A stretch of DNA of 64,000 nt from Gilliamella sp. wkB108 (lineage in GTDB: Bacteria > Pseudomonadota > Gammaproteobacteria > Enterobacterales > Orbaceae), in NCBI RefSeq assembly GCF_001690195.1, contig NZ_LZGM01000015.1:100453-164452 (forward strand), in the 5' to 3' direction. The translations under genes were made by a program, and so were the position numbers. Below the pieces are notes generated by a model, which was not told where the DNA came from, ran no database searches, and was given only the letters and a program-made list of their open reading frames with translations. Below are positions 1 through 9,227 of this stretch, piece after piece. The first letter of the stretch is position 1. Each line of letters begins with the position of its first letter.

Positions 1-621
1 TTCAATAATAATAATTCCTGCATCACGCATTCTTTTGCTAGCATTGGTTTTGATAAAGTGTCTGCTACCTGCTGAATCGAGCATTAAGCGACAAGTAACA
101 CCACGTTGAGTCGCTTGAATTAAAGCTTGTTCGACTTCGTCTGCTCGGCCCCCTTCATTCCAAATATAAAAGACCATTTCAATGTTGGAAGTTGCATGAT
201 TAATATCTTCGATTAGACGGTCAAAGATCACATCGGTTTTACTAAGAAGTTCAATATGATTTCCGTTAATTCCGTCAAGTCCAGTTTGATGTTTACAAAG
301 TTGAAAAATAGGTTTACTTACTTGGCTAACATTATTTGTAAAAATATCGGGAAAGGCACATAATTTATTAATAAATTTAGTGATAGTAGGGCGCATTTTC
401 TGCGCACGTTTAACGCGTTGTTGACCTAAATGCGCTTCACCTAATGCAAAATAGAGTATCACACCTACAAGCGGTAAAATATAAATAACTAGCATCCATG
501 CAATAACATACGTTGTGGGTCTACGTTTAAACACAATACGTAATGTTGTTGCTACAATAATTAGCCAATATACCAGAAAGATTAAAGAACTAATTAAGGC
601 ATGAAATGAAGTAAATTGCAT
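1..621 (-). CDS. cls: Cardiolipin synthase A, N-terminal part (cut by window edge)
   Basis: The frame is open from an ATG at 621 to the window edge, giving 207 residues. It begins MQFTSFHALISSLIFLVYWL and has two hydrophobic segments in roughly the first 60 residues, then a basic stretch. This is the layout of ClsA-type cardiolipin synthases, which join two phosphatidylglycerols into cardiolipin and glycerol at the inner membrane. The later part (VFYIWNEGGRADEVEQAL, then RGVTCRLMLDSAGSRHF) matches the start of the phospholipase D fold. The two HKD catalytic motifs would lie past the edge and cannot be checked. It follows yciA by 5 bp on the same strand, so the two may be cotranscribed. Confidence 0.88.
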   Translation of the reverse strand, partial: MQFTSFHALISSLIFLVYWLIIVATTLRIVFKRRPTTYVIAWMLVIYILPLVGVILYFALGEAHLGQQRVKRAQKMRPTITKFINKLCAFPDIFTNNVSQVSKPIFQLCKHQTGLDGINGNHIELLSKTDVIFDRLIEDINHATSNIEMVFYIWNEGGRADEVEQALIQATQRGVTCRLMLDSAGSRHFIKTNASKRMRDAGIIIIE

Positions 622-626
622 ATTTA

Positions 627-1085
627 TCAACTATCACTTAGAGTTAATTTACTAACAGGATCTGTATTGTAATCATAATTTTGAAATGCTTCTGGTAATG
701 CTTTGGGACTGTTATGTTTATCTACCGAAACATAAGTAAATGTTGCATCAGTAATACAAAAACGTTGATTGGTATCGTTAGTATCGGTTAGTTTTTTGAT
801 CCAAACTTCGATACCTATGGTAATTGAAGTTTTTCCGGTTTTTATGCAATGAGCATAACAGCAGACTACATCGCCAACCATGGCCGGTTTATGGAAGGTA
901 ATACTGCTAGCATTTACAGTTACTACTCTTCTTTTAGCAATCTCTTTAGCTAAAATTCCTCCAGCTAGATCCATTTGTGACATGATCCAACCACCAAATA
1001 TGTGTCCATGAGGATTGGTATCAGCAGGCATAGCAAGCGTTCTAAGTACCAATTGTCCTGTTGGTTTATTCATTTCTTGTTTCAT
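627..1085 (-). CDS. yciA: Acyl-CoA thioesterase YciA
   Basis: Hot-dog fold acyl-CoA thioesterase that hydrolyses a broad range of acyl-CoAs in the cytoplasm. The core LVLRTLAMPADTNPHGHIFG followed by GWIMSQMD is nearly the same as E. coli YciA, and VGDVVCCYA is also conserved. I place the start at the ATG at 1085 (MKQEMNKPTG). The upstream GTG at 1100 lies inside the GGGTGGAG ribosome binding site that serves the ATG nine bases later. The protein is then 152 residues, close to the family length. It sits between yciB and cls; in E. coli yciA and yciB are also neighbours. Confidence 0.93.
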   Translation of the reverse strand: MKQEMNKPTGQLVLRTLAMPADTNPHGHIFGGWIMSQMDLAGGILAKEIAKRRVVTVNASSITFHKPAMVGDVVCCYAHCIKTGKTSITIGIEVWIKKLTDTNDTNQRFCITDATFTYVSVDKHNSPKALPEAFQNYDYNTDPVSKLTLSDS

Positions 1086-1114
1086 TATAAAATACTCCAC
1101 CCTAGACTATTGTA

Positions 1115-1660
1115 TTAGTTGCTTGCATTTGCGCTTTTGTTCATGTTTTTATAAATATAAATACCCGATATCAACGATAATAATAGTGATGCTCCAGGTA
1201 AAATAAATACTTTAAAAATCCAAAAGAAGTCGTCGGATGTGTAATAAGTTGCACCTAAACTAAATACACCACAGAACATAAAAAAGCTTATCCATAATAG
1301 GTTGAGTTTATTCCAAACAATAGGATCTAACTGAATTTCTTTACCTAACATGGTTTGTAGAAGATTTTTTTGAAATACAAATTGACTCACTAACAATGCG
1401 GTTGCAAATGAGAAATTAATAATGGTGACTTTCCATTTAATGATATTTGGATCACGTGTATAAAGTGTAAATCCACCAAAAATAATAATCATAAGATAAG
1501 AAATTAATTCTACTTTATCTATTTTTCGGTAAATTAGCAGAAGGATTAAAAAAGAAACGGTGGCAGTGATCATTAATGCCTGAACGCCAGCAAAAATATC
1601 GTATATTGTTAAAAAAACAAAAAAGAAAATAAGCGGAATAAAATTCAAAAGCTGTTTCAT
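1115..1660 (-). CDS. yciB: Inner membrane protein YciB (IspZ family)
   Basis: A 181-residue protein with about five hydrophobic segments. It starts MKQLLNFIPLIFFFVFLTIY, the typical start of the YciB/IspZ intracellular septation family, and contains the conserved NLLQTMLGKEIQLDP region and WNKLNLLW. E. coli YciB is an inner membrane protein linked to envelope integrity and division; its biochemical role is not settled. The end is 29 bp from the chosen yciA start, so yciB-yciA form a likely transcription unit as in E. coli. Confidence 0.92.
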   Translation of the reverse strand: MKQLLNFIPLIFFFVFLTIYDIFAGVQALMITATVSFLILLLIYRKIDKVELISYLMIIIFGGFTLYTRDPNIIKWKVTIINFSFATALLVSQFVFQKNLLQTMLGKEIQLDPIVWNKLNLLWISFFMFCGVFSLGATYYTSDDFFWIFKVFILPGASLLLSLISGIYIYKNMNKSANASN

Positions 1661-1702
1661 TTAATCATTAATCCAATAAAAAAGAAAAATATTTTGTGTT
1701 CT

Positions 1703-1732
1703 AAAAAAACAAAAAGCCTATAAAATAGGCTT
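1703..1732 (-). terminator. Rho-independent terminator of fur
   Basis: On the minus strand the stem AAGCCTA / TAGGCTT (1714-1720 with 1726-1732) has a 5-nt loop and is followed by a T-rich run (1703-1713). The stem overlaps the fur stop codon at 1731-1733. Confidence 0.85.
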
Positions 1733-2189
1733 ATTTTTTGGTATGAAGTTCGGGATGTTCTTTACAGTTACCAGAATGACAGTGACCATAAAGATACAGA
1801 CTGTGATAAGTTAATTGCACACCATATTGAGCTGCAATCTCTTTTTGTCTGGCATTTATAATCTCATCACGAAATTCGAATACCTCACCACAATCTAAGC
1901 AAATTAAGTGATCATGGTGTTGTTGTGTTGCGAGTTCAAAAACTGCTCTACCACCTTCAAAATTATGACGAGTCACTATCCCTGCATCATCAAATTGGTT
2001 CAAAACTCTATAAACAGTTGCAAGCCCAATTTCTTCCCCCATATCAAGTAGTTTTTTATATAGGTCTTCAACAGTGATATGCTGACATGAAGGATCACGC
2101 AATAATTCTAAAATTTTTAATCGTGGTAACGTAACCTTTAAACCTGCACTTTTTAGTGCAGCATTATTATCATTTTCATGATTTGTCAT
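1731..2189 (-). CDS. fur: Ferric uptake regulator Fur
   Basis: A 152-residue iron-responsive repressor. The N-terminal winged helix (about residues 10-90) contains LKSAGLKVTLPRLKILELL and GLATVYRVLNQFDDAGIVTR, the Fur recognition region. The C-terminal half has the metal motif HHDHLICLDCGEVFEF with its CxxC, and GHCHSGNC with a second pair of cysteines. With Fe(II) it represses iron uptake genes. It lies next to fldA on the same strand, as in E. coli, where flavodoxin and Fur are linked. A possible -10 (TATAAT) lies 34 bp upstream, so fur can be expressed on its own. Confidence 0.96.
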   Translation of the reverse strand: MTNHENDNNAALKSAGLKVTLPRLKILELLRDPSCQHITVEDLYKKLLDMGEEIGLATVYRVLNQFDDAGIVTRHNFEGGRAVFELATQQHHDHLICLDCGEVFEFRDEIINARQKEIAAQYGVQLTYHSLYLYGHCHSGNCKEHPELHTKK

Positions 2190-2222
2190 ATTACATCCCA
2201 GTTTAGTTAATTAATAAAGCAT

Positions 2223-2228
2223 ATTATA
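2223..2228 (-). promoter_or_regulatory. Candidate -10 box for fur
   Basis: The minus strand reads TATAAT here, 34 bp upstream of the fur ATG. The -35 region is weak (TTTTCA at about 2241-2246, spacing shorter than ideal). Confidence 0.4.
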
Positions 2229-2268
2229 GAAACTATGCACTGAAAATAAAAGCAATCATTTTACCAGA

Positions 2269-2781
2269 TTAGAGATTCATTTCAGTTTTTACTTGATTAA
2301 CCCAATTATTGATACGAGTTTGAGTTAATTCTGGTTGCCTGTCTTCATCAATAGCAAGACCGACAAAATGTGAGTCATCAACTAAACTTTTTGAAGCCTC
2401 AAAATCATAATCTTCTGTTGACCAATGTCCAACTATTTTTGCTCCTAATGGTTGGATAATATCGCGTAATGTTCCCATTGCATCACAAAAATATTCAGAG
2501 TAATCTTCTTGATCACCACAACCAAAGATGGCAACTGTTTTACCATTAAAATCGATCTGTTCTAAATTCGGGAAAAACTCATCCCAATCACATTGAGATT
2601 CACCATAATACCAAGTTGGTATACCGAAAAAAAGGTAATCATATTGTTCAATCTGTTCTTTGGTACTTTTTGCAATATCATAAAGATCTGCTGTATCACT
2701 TCCTAAAATATCTTGAATTTGCTTAGCTACATTCTCTGTATTGCCTGTGTCACTACCAAAAAAAATACCAACTTTTGCCAT
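2269..2781 (-). CDS. fldA: Flavodoxin FldA
   Basis: Long-chain flavodoxin of 170 residues, an FMN electron carrier that supplies reductive enzymes such as ribonucleotide reductase activases and Fe-S enzymes. The start MAKVGIFFGSDTGNTENVAK holds the phosphate-binding loop (SDTGNT). WYYGESQCDWDEFFPNLEQI holds the flavin-stacking aromatic region and GCGDQEDYSEYFCDAMG is the second FMN loop. I use the ATG at 2781, which is preceded by AAAGG seven bases upstream. An in-frame extension of 24 residues to 2853 has no resemblance to flavodoxins. It is divergent from sucC and upstream of fur on the same strand. Confidence 0.96.
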   Translation of the reverse strand: MAKVGIFFGSDTGNTENVAKQIQDILGSDTADLYDIAKSTKEQIEQYDYLFFGIPTWYYGESQCDWDEFFPNLEQIDFNGKTVAIFGCGDQEDYSEYFCDAMGTLRDIIQPLGAKIVGHWSTEDYDFEASKSLVDDSHFVGLAIDEDRQPELTQTRINNWVNQVKTEMNL

Positions 2782-2959
2782 ATTTTTACCTTTACTATTA
2801 TTTATCATACTGAAATATTTTTGGATTATATCACTGTCATCTAGTATCAGCAATAATTCTCAATTAGCAAAACATTGGTTATTAATTGCTACACAATTTA
2901 TTGATCTTGGATTATCATTATTGACTGTTTTTTATTAACTTAAGTTGTGGAAATTCTTT

Positions 2960-4129
2960 ATGAACCTGCATGAATATCAAGCCAAACATCTTTTTAAACA
3001 ATATAATTTACCTGTTCCAGAAGGTTACGTCTGCAATTCAATTGATGAAATACAAGATACTTTAGCTGAATTGTCAACTCAAACTGTTTCAAACGCTTGG
3101 GTCGCTAAGTGTCAAGTTCATGCCGGGGGGCGAGGTAAAGCAGGTGGGGTTATTTGTACCAAAAACCTCAATGAAATAAGGCAATTTGCCGAAAAGTGGT
3201 TAGGTCAATATCTGGTTACCTATCAAACAAATTCAAAAGGACAACCTGTTAATAAAATTTTAATTGAAAAGGCTTCACAAATTCACAAAGAACTTTATTT
3301 AGGGGCTGTAATTGATAGAAGTACGAAACGGGTTGTAATTATGGCTTCAACTGAAGGCGGTGTTGATATCGAAAGTGTAGCTGAAAAATCTCCGCATTTA
3401 ATTCATAAAATTTCACTCGATCCTCTGACAGGTCCTTGTGCTTATCAAGGTCGTGAACTTGCTTTCAAATTAGGATTAAACGGTAAGTTAATTAATCAAT
3501 TTTCCCGATTGTTTGTCAATTTTGCTAATTTATTTGTAGAAAACGATGTTTCTTTAGCGGAAGTTAATCCTCTGGTTATTACTGACTCCGAACAATTAAT
3601 TTGTTTAGATGCTAAAGTTGTTTTAGATGACAATGCACTGTTTAGGCATCCTAATTTAAGCATCTTAAGAGATACTACCCAAGAAGATGAGCGTGAATCG
3701 ATTGCAGCCAAGCAAGGTATTAGTTACGTTTCGCTAGATGGTAATATCGGATGTATGGTCAATGGTGCAGGGCTAGCAATGGCTACAATGGATATTATTA
3801 AGCTATATGGCGGCGAACCAGCTAACTTTTTGGATGTTGGTGGCGGTACAACTAAAGAGCGTGTTGCCGAAGCATTTAAATTAATATTATCCGATAAAAA
3901 TGTTAAAGCGATATTAGTCAATATTTTTGGCGGTATTGTCCGCTGTGACCTGATTGCAGATGGTATTATAAGTGCTATTAAAGAAATCGGTCTTAATGTC
4001 CCGGTGGTTGTTCGTCTTGAAGGTAATAATGCCGAATTAGCCAGAAGTATTTTAGCTGAAAGTAAATTAAATGTTATTACCGCAGAAGGATTAATCGACG
4101 CTGCACAAAAAATAGTTGCTGTTGCATAA
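2960..4129 (+). CDS. sucC: Succinate-CoA ligase (ADP-forming), beta subunit
   Basis: A 389-residue ATP-grasp subunit of succinyl-CoA synthetase, which interconverts succinyl-CoA and succinate with substrate-level ATP formation. The start [20 protein letters not shown] is typical. [16 protein letters not shown] is the nucleotide-binding part, and [20 protein letters not shown] with [16 protein letters not shown] is the C-terminal CoA-ligase region. The ATG at 2960 gives the family length (E. coli 388). A TTG at 2945 would add five unrelated residues. It is followed by sucD after 27 bp. No sucAB genes precede it, unlike in E. coli. Confidence 0.96.
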   Translation: MNLHEYQAKHLFKQYNLPVPEGYVCNSIDEIQDTLAELSTQTVSNAWVAKCQVHAGGRGKAGGVICTKNLNEIRQFAEKWLGQYLVTYQTNSKGQPVNKILIEKASQIHKELYLGAVIDRSTKRVVIMASTEGGVDIESVAEKSPHLIHKISLDPLTGPCAYQGRELAFKLGLNGKLINQFSRLFVNFANLFVENDVSLAEVNPLVITDSEQLICLDAKVVLDDNALFRHPNLSILRDTTQEDERESIAAKQGISYVSLDGNIGCMVNGAGLAMATMDIIKLYGGEPANFLDVGGGTTKERVAEAFKLILSDKNVKAILVNIFGGIVRCDLIADGIISAIKEIGLNVPVVVRLEGNNAELARSILAESKLNVITAEGLIDAAQKIVAVA

Positions 4130-4156
4130 CAATAAAAGGAATGGAGAAAAGTTATT

Positions 4157-5029
4157 ATGTCAATTTTAGTTAATAAAGAAACCAAAGTTATCTGCCAAGG
4201 CTTTACTGGTAGTCAAGGGTCTTTCCATTCTGAGCAAGCACTTGCCTATGGTACCAAATTAGTGGGAGGGGTGACTCCCGGTAAAGGTGGCACTACTCAT
4301 TTAGGATTACCGGTATTTAATACTGTCAAAGAAGCAGTAGAGGCAACTGGTGCAACCGCTAGCGTTATTTATGTTCCAGCAGCCTTTGGCAAAGACTCAA
4401 TATTAGAAGCGATTGAAGCAGGAATAAAATTAATTGTCTGCATTACTGAAGGTATTCCTACATTAGATATGCTGATAGTTAAAGAAAAGTTAAAGCAAAA
4501 TGATGTAATCATGATTGGACCCAACTGTCCAGGTATTATTGTTCCGGATGAGTGTAAAATAGGTATTATGCCAGGACATATTCATTTAGCTGGTAAAGTT
4601 GGTATTATTTCTCGTTCAGGTACATTAACCTATGAAGCAGTTAAACAGACAACTGATATAGGATTAGGTCAGTCTGTTTGTGTGGGTATCGGTGGCGATC
4701 CTATCCCGGGAAGTGATTTTATTACTATTTTAGCTCTGCTTGAACAAGATCCAAAAACTGAAGCAATCGTAATGATCGGTGAAATTGGTGGTACAGCAGA
4801 AGAGGAAGCAGCTGAATATATCAAAAAGCATGTAACTAAACCTGTTGTAGGTTATATTGCTGGCGTATCAGCACCTGCCGGTAAACGTATGGGACATGCA
4901 GGCGCGATTATTTCGGGTAAAAAAGGTACCGCAGAAGAAAAAACAAAAGTATTACAAGCAGCAGGTATTACTATGGTAAGTAGCCTTGCTGATATAGGTG
5001 AAGCTGTAAAAAAACAATTTAATCTGTAA
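4157..5029 (+). CDS. sucD: Succinate-CoA ligase, alpha subunit
   Basis: A 290-residue subunit that binds CoA and carries the phosphohistidine. [20 protein letters not shown] begins the CoA-binding domain. [11 protein letters not shown] contains the active-site histidine that is phosphorylated during catalysis, and [16 protein letters not shown] is conserved. An AAAGGAATGGAG ribosome binding site precedes the ATG. It pairs with sucC in one operon. The cyd promoter begins immediately after its stop codon. Confidence 0.96.
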   Translation: MSILVNKETKVICQGFTGSQGSFHSEQALAYGTKLVGGVTPGKGGTTHLGLPVFNTVKEAVEATGATASVIYVPAAFGKDSILEAIEAGIKLIVCITEGIPTLDMLIVKEKLKQNDVIMIGPNCPGIIVPDECKIGIMPGHIHLAGKVGIISRSGTLTYEAVKQTTDIGLGQSVCVGIGGDPIPGSDFITILALLEQDPKTEAIVMIGEIGGTAEEEAAEYIKKHVTKPVVGYIAGVSAPAGKRMGHAGAIISGKKGTAEEKTKVLQAAGITMVSSLADIGEAVKKQFNL

Positions 5030-5033
5030 TTTT

Positions 5034-5076
5034 TTGACATACGTCAATTTTTATTCTTAAATTATTGGTGTACAAT
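5034..5076 (+). promoter_or_regulatory. cydAB promoter with FNR-like box
   Basis: TTGACATACGTCAA (5034-5047) is a perfect inverted repeat differing from the FNR consensus TTGAT-N4-ATCAA by one base in each half. A -10 box TACAAT lies at 5071-5076 with no recognisable -35 element. With a start at about 5083 the box centre falls near -42, the position of class II activator sites. The hairpin followed by T residues could also act weakly as a sucD terminator. Confidence 0.55.
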
Positions 5077-5129
5077 GTAACAAAATAACGTTATAAATTT
5101 TGTGGGCATTCAAGGATTAGGGAGCAAAT

Positions 5130-6701
5130 ATGTTAGATATAGTAGAACTTTCTCGCCTCCAATTTGCACTCACAGCAATGTATCATTTTATTTTTGTTCC
5201 ATTAACGCTAGGTTTAGCGTTCTTGTTAGCAATTATGGAAACGGTATATGTTGTTAGCGGTAAGCAAGTTTGGAAAGATATGACTAAGTTTTGGGGCAAA
5301 CTGTTTGGTATTAACTTTGCAGTAGGTGTTGCAACAGGCTTAACAATGGAATTTCAATTCGGTACCAACTGGTCTTATTATTCACACTATGTGGGTGATA
5401 TTTTCGGTGCGCCACTTGCAATTGAAGGTTTAATGGCCTTTTTCTTAGAATCTACCATGGTTGGTTTATTCTTTTTTGGTTGGGATAGATTAAGTCGTGG
5501 TAAACATTTACTCGTGACATGGTGTGTTGCGTTTGGTTCAAACTTGTCTGCGCTTTGGATTTTAGTTGCTAATGGTTGGATGCAGTTCCCGGTAGGATCT
5601 GATTTCAATCCAATTAATTCCCGAATGGAAATGGCAAGCTTTTTTGATCTTATTACTAACTCTGTTGCTCAGTACAAATTTGTCCATACAGTTGCAGCAG
5701 GTTATTTGACTGGTGCGATTTTTGTTTTAAGTATTAGTTCTTATTATCTACTTAGAAACCGTGATGTAGCATTTGCCAAACGATCTTTCGCTGTTGCAAC
5801 TATGTTCGGTTTTGTTATGTCAATTGTGGTTGCGGTAATGGGGGATGAAGCTGGTCATGAAATGACAACGGTTCAACCGACAAAACTTGCAGCAATAGAA
5901 GCTGAATGGGAAACCCAACCTGCACCGGCATCATTTAATGTGATTGCATTTCCTTCACAGAAAAATAAAGAAAATTTATTTGCCATTCAAATTCCTTATG
6001 CAATGGGTATTATGACTACTCGTTCATTAAACACCCAAGTTATCGGCTTAAAAGATATTTTAGCTAATAACGAAACTCGAATTAGAAATGGGATTTTGGC
6101 ATATACAAATTTAGAGAAAATCCAGCAAGGTAATCAAGATCCTACAGTTTTAAAAGCCTTTGAAGATCATAAAGCCGATTTAGGTTATGGTTACTTGGTT
6201 AAACGTTTTACTGATCGTGATAATTTAACCATTCCTCAAGCGACCGAAGAGCATATTAAAGCCGCAGCAGAGGATTCAATTCCTGCAGTATTCCCATTAT
6301 TTTGGGCATTTAGAATAATGGTTGGATTAGGCGTATTAATGATTCTTGGAACCGGTATTGGATTATGGAATACTTATAAAAATAGAATTGGACAAAAACG
6401 TTGGTTACATCGTTTATTAGTCCTATTTTTACCATTCCCATGGCTTGCCTGCGAATGTGGTTGGTTTGTTGCCGAATATGGTCGTCAGCCTTGGGCTATT
6501 CAAGACATTTTACCAACAGGTATTGCCAATTCATCATTATCACCAGGTGAAGTACTTTTCACCATGATTTTGATTTGTGGTCTTTATACACTGTTCTTAA
6601 TTGCTGAAATGTTCTTAATGTTTAAGTTTGCACGTTTAGGACCAAGTTCTTTAGGTACAGGCAACTATTATTATGAAAAAACACAACCGGTAACAAAATA
6701 G
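5130..6701 (+). CDS. cydA: Cytochrome bd ubiquinol oxidase subunit I
   Basis: A 523-residue membrane subunit carrying hemes b558, b595 and d. It oxidises quinol and reduces oxygen to water with high oxygen affinity. His19 ([16 protein letters not shown]) is a heme b595/d ligand. A second conserved histidine sits in [15 protein letters not shown], and IMVGLGVLM carries the methionine ligand region. The long segment between about residues 250 and 390 gives a long Q-loop as in E. coli CydA (522 residues), and [13 protein letters not shown] is conserved. It is the first gene of cydA-cydB-cydX. In E. coli this operon responds to ArcA and FNR. Confidence 0.97.
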   Translation: MLDIVELSRLQFALTAMYHFIFVPLTLGLAFLLAIMETVYVVSGKQVWKDMTKFWGKLFGINFAVGVATGLTMEFQFGTNWSYYSHYVGDIFGAPLAIEGLMAFFLESTMVGLFFFGWDRLSRGKHLLVTWCVAFGSNLSALWILVANGWMQFPVGSDFNPINSRMEMASFFDLITNSVAQYKFVHTVAAGYLTGAIFVLSISSYYLLRNRDVAFAKRSFAVATMFGFVMSIVVAVMGDEAGHEMTTVQPTKLAAIEAEWETQPAPASFNVIAFPSQKNKENLFAIQIPYAMGIMTTRSLNTQVIGLKDILANNETRIRNGILAYTNLEKIQQGNQDPTVLKAFEDHKADLGYGYLVKRFTDRDNLTIPQATEEHIKAAAEDSIPAVFPLFWAFRIMVGLGVLMILGTGIGLWNTYKNRIGQKRWLHRLLVLFLPFPWLACECGWFVAEYGRQPWAIQDILPTGIANSSLSPGEVLFTMILICGLYTLFLIAEMFLMFKFARLGPSSLGTGNYYYEKTQPVTK

Positions 6702-6720
6702 GACATTGGGAGTAAACACA

Positions 6721-7857
6721 ATGATTGATTATGAAATTGTACGTGTTATCTGGTGGGTACTAATTAGCGTTGTTTTAGTCGCTTTTGTTGTCACAGATGG
6801 CTTTGATATGGGAGTGGGGATCTTATTACCCCTCATTGGTAAAACAGATACTGAACGCCGAATTATGATTAATGCCATAGCCCCACATTGGGATGGTAAC
6901 CAAGTTTGGCTTATTACTGGTGGAGCAGGTATTTTCGCTGCTTGGCCAATGGCCTATGCAACATCATTTTCAGGTTTTTATATTGCGATGATTTTGGTAC
7001 TTTGTGCCTTGTTTTTTAGACCAATTGGCTTTGATTATCGTAGTAAGCTTGAAAACACTAAATGGCGTAATTTATGGGATGCTGGCATCTTCATAGGAAG
7101 CTTTGTTCCTGCTTTAGTTTTTGGTGTCGCATTTGGTAATTTATTAGAAGGTGTTCCTTTTAGATTTGATAATTCTTATCGTGTTTTCTATGACGGCAAC
7201 TTCTTTGGTTTACTCAATCCTTTTGCGTTGTTAGTGGGTATTGTTAGTTTAATGTTATTTGTAGCTCATGGTGGTGCTTGGTTGCAAATGAAAACATCAG
7301 GTGAACTCTATTTACGCGCAAGAAAAGCCACACAAATTTCTAACTTAATTATGTTAATTGCTTTTATATTAGCTGGTGTTTGGGTTGCATTTGGCATTCA
7401 TGGTTATGAAATAACCAGTGTCATTGATTATAATGCAACATCACATCCGTTAAGTAAAACAGTGTCAACAGATGTTTCGTGGTTAGCTAATTATATGAAT
7501 CATCCTATTTTATGGGCGGTGCCTATTTTAGGGATTGTATTACCGTTATTAAATATTATCTGTTCTGCATTAAATAAAAATGGTTTGGTATTTATATTAT
7601 CAACGTTGACTATTGCATGTGTATTGTTTACTTATGGCATTGCAACCTTCCCATTTATCATGCCTTCAAGCATTATGCCTAATGCAAGTTTGACAATATG
7701 GGATGCTTCATCTAGCCAATTAACATTGAATATAATGTTTGGTGTAGTGGTGATATTTTTACCAATTGTTCTTTTATATACCATTTGGGCTTATGTCAAA
7801 ATGTTTGGACGACTTGATAAAAATCATATTGAAAATAATAAGCACTCACTTTATTAA
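6721..7857 (+). CDS. cydB: Cytochrome bd ubiquinol oxidase subunit II
   Basis: A 378-residue membrane partner of CydA with several hydrophobic helices. It starts MIDYEIVRVIWWVLISVVLV and holds GFDMGVGILLP and the conserved NAIAPHWDGNQVWLITGGAG. The ATG at 6721 follows a GGGAG ribosome binding site; a TTG at 6706 sits before that site and is rejected. It ends 9 bp before cydX. Length and motifs match the E. coli protein (379). Confidence 0.97.
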   Translation: MIDYEIVRVIWWVLISVVLVAFVVTDGFDMGVGILLPLIGKTDTERRIMINAIAPHWDGNQVWLITGGAGIFAAWPMAYATSFSGFYIAMILVLCALFFRPIGFDYRSKLENTKWRNLWDAGIFIGSFVPALVFGVAFGNLLEGVPFRFDNSYRVFYDGNFFGLLNPFALLVGIVSLMLFVAHGGAWLQMKTSGELYLRARKATQISNLIMLIAFILAGVWVAFGIHGYEITSVIDYNATSHPLSKTVSTDVSWLANYMNHPILWAVPILGIVLPLLNIICSALNKNGLVFILSTLTIACVLFTYGIATFPFIMPSSIMPNASLTIWDASSSQLTLNIMFGVVVIFLPIVLLYTIWAYVKMFGRLDKNHIENNKHSLY

Positions 7858-7866
7858 GGAGCAGGT

Positions 7867-7977
7867 ATGTATTACATTTTATGGTTTATAGGTATTATTG
7901 CGGCTTGTATGCTTGCTGTGGTTACAGGACTATGGGTTGAACATACCAGTAGTGATAAAGAATCAAACAATAAGTAA
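7867..7977 (+). CDS. cydX: Cytochrome bd accessory subunit CydX
   Basis: A 36-residue single-helix protein: MYYILWFIGIIAACMLAVVT, then GLWVEHTSSDKESNNK. The pattern of an aromatic start, a WFIGIIAAC helix and an LWVEH exit matches CydX (YbgT), which E. coli needs for stable, active bd-I oxidase. It follows cydB by 9 bp with AAGGAGCAGGT as ribosome binding site and precedes a strong terminator, so it closes the operon. No ybgE follows, unlike in E. coli. Confidence 0.93.
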   Translation: MYYILWFIGIIAACMLAVVTGLWVEHTSSDKESNNK

Positions 7978-7995
7978 AAAAGCAACATTAAAATT

Positions 7996-8019
7996 AGGTG
8001 GCCTATGGTCACCTTTTTT
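7996..8019 (+). terminator. Terminator of cydABX
   Basis: Stem AGGTGGCC / GGTCACCT (8 pairs, one G-T) with loop TAT, followed by a run of T. It lies 19 bp after the cydX stop. Confidence 0.85.
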
Positions 8020-8049
8020 CATTAATAGGTAGGTGTGATTAATTATTAA

Positions 8050-8064
8050 ATGATAATTGTTTTC
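8050..8064 (+). promoter_or_regulatory. Possible Fur box upstream of ybgC-tol
   Basis: ATGATAATTGTTTTC matches 12 of 15 positions of the Fur core ATGATAATCATTATC. It lies 85 bp upstream of the ybgC start. AT-rich sequence makes chance matches likely, so this is tentative. Confidence 0.3.
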
Positions 8065-8148
8065 ATTTAAGTAATTTTATATCATAGTGCATCCAATTTT
8101 ATATTCATATATAATGCATCCTGATTTTTATTAGCGCAATATTTGAAT

Positions 8149-8544
8149 ATGAAAGAATTCAATTGGAATGCAAGAGTTTACTATGAAGATACCGATGCTG
8201 GTGGAGTGGTCTATCACGCTCGTTATCTTGCTTTTTTCGAACGAGCTAGAACAGAAATGTTGAGGCAAGTTAATATTAGTCAACAAAAGTTATTACAAGA
8301 AGGTATTGCTTTTGTCGTCAAAAAGTTGGATATTAGCTACCTCTTTCCAGCCCGTCTAGATGACATGTTAACTATTAATAGTAAGGCTGTACAAATTCGT
8401 AAAGCGTCTATTATTTTTAAACAGACTATTTATAATCAAAATAAGCAACTTGTCAGTAGTGCTGATGTAGTTATTGCTTGTGTAGATATTACTAAAATGA
8501 AGCCATGTGGGCTTCCAAAGTTATTAGTTTTGGAGTTTATATAA
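8149..8544 (+). CDS. ybgC: Acyl-CoA thioesterase YbgC of the Tol-Pal operon
   Basis: A 131-residue hot-dog thioesterase. WNARVYYEDTDAGGVVYHAR contains the catalytic Asp of the 4-hydroxybenzoyl-CoA thioesterase family (YxDTD); FFERARTEMLR and RLDDMLTI are conserved with E. coli YbgC. The ATG at 8149 is preferred to a TTG two codons upstream; no clear ribosome binding site is seen for either. Its stop abuts the tolQ start, so the genes are translationally linked, as in the E. coli ybgC-tolQRA operon. Confidence 0.94.
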   Translation: MKEFNWNARVYYEDTDAGGVVYHARYLAFFERARTEMLRQVNISQQKLLQEGIAFVVKKLDISYLFPARLDDMLTINSKAVQIRKASIIFKQTIYNQNKQLVSSADVVIACVDITKMKPCGLPKLLVLEFI

Positions 8545-9225
8545 GTGGAAAATCTGAATATTATTGATTTGTTTTTACATGCCGGCATACTCGTACAAGG
8601 TGTTATGTTATTGTTACTCACTTTTTCTGTAATATCTTGGGCGATTATTTTTCAACGCAGTAAGATTTTAAGTCAAGCTAAGAAACAAGTTGAACAATTT
8701 GATAATAGTTTTTGGGCTGCTGATGAGTTGAATGTTTTATTCGATAAAGCAAAATTTAATAAAGAAGATATAAGTGGTACAGAACATATTTTTTATTCAG
8801 GTTTTAAAGAGTTTTCTCGCTTGTATCAAATTAATCCCAACATGTCAGAAGCCGCTTTAGACGGAGCATCTCGTTCTATGCGATTAGCGATGAACCGAGA
8901 ACTTGATAGCTTAGAATTACATATTCCTTTTTTAGGAACCGTTGGATCAATTAGTCCATATATTGGTTTATTTGGTACTGTTTGGGGGATTATGCATGCA
9001 TTTATTTCTCTTGGTGCAGTAAAACAAGCTACTTTACAAATGGTTGCGCCAGGGATTGCTGAGGCATTAATTGCAACGGCGATTGGTCTATTTGCGGCTA
9101 TACCTGCTGTATTAGCGTTTAACCGTTTAACATTGAAAGTGAGTAGAATCGAACAAAGTTATCTTAACTTTATTGATGAATTTTCTGCAATTTTACAACG
9201 TCAAGCAGTAGCTGTCAGGAAATAA
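8545..9225 (+). CDS. tolQ: Tol-Pal system protein TolQ
   Basis: A 226-residue inner membrane motor subunit. TolQ and TolR use the proton gradient to drive TolA, which keeps the outer membrane attached during division. Three membrane segments are visible (about residues 15-35, 130-155, 165-190). [20 protein letters not shown] and [20 protein letters not shown] are nearly identical to E. coli TolQ. The start is GTG, directly after the ybgC stop codon; the sequence [18 protein letters not shown] aligns with E. coli TolQ from its first residues. Confidence 0.96.
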   Translation: MENLNIIDLFLHAGILVQGVMLLLLTFSVISWAIIFQRSKILSQAKKQVEQFDNSFWAADELNVLFDKAKFNKEDISGTEHIFYSGFKEFSRLYQINPNMSEAALDGASRSMRLAMNRELDSLELHIPFLGTVGSISPYIGLFGTVWGIMHAFISLGAVKQATLQMVAPGIAEALIATAIGLFAAIPAVLAFNRLTLKVSRIEQSYLNFIDEFSAILQRQAVAVRK

Positions 9226-9227
9226 TT

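Noticed and set aside
1015..1206. 63-residue plus-strand frame over yciA/yciB
   Set aside because: Shadow of the opposite coding strands with no supporting signal.
5034..5076. Standard sigma-70 promoter with TTGACA (5034-5039) and TACAAT (5071)
   Set aside because: The spacing is 31 bp, too long; the TTGACA is better read as half of the FNR-like box.
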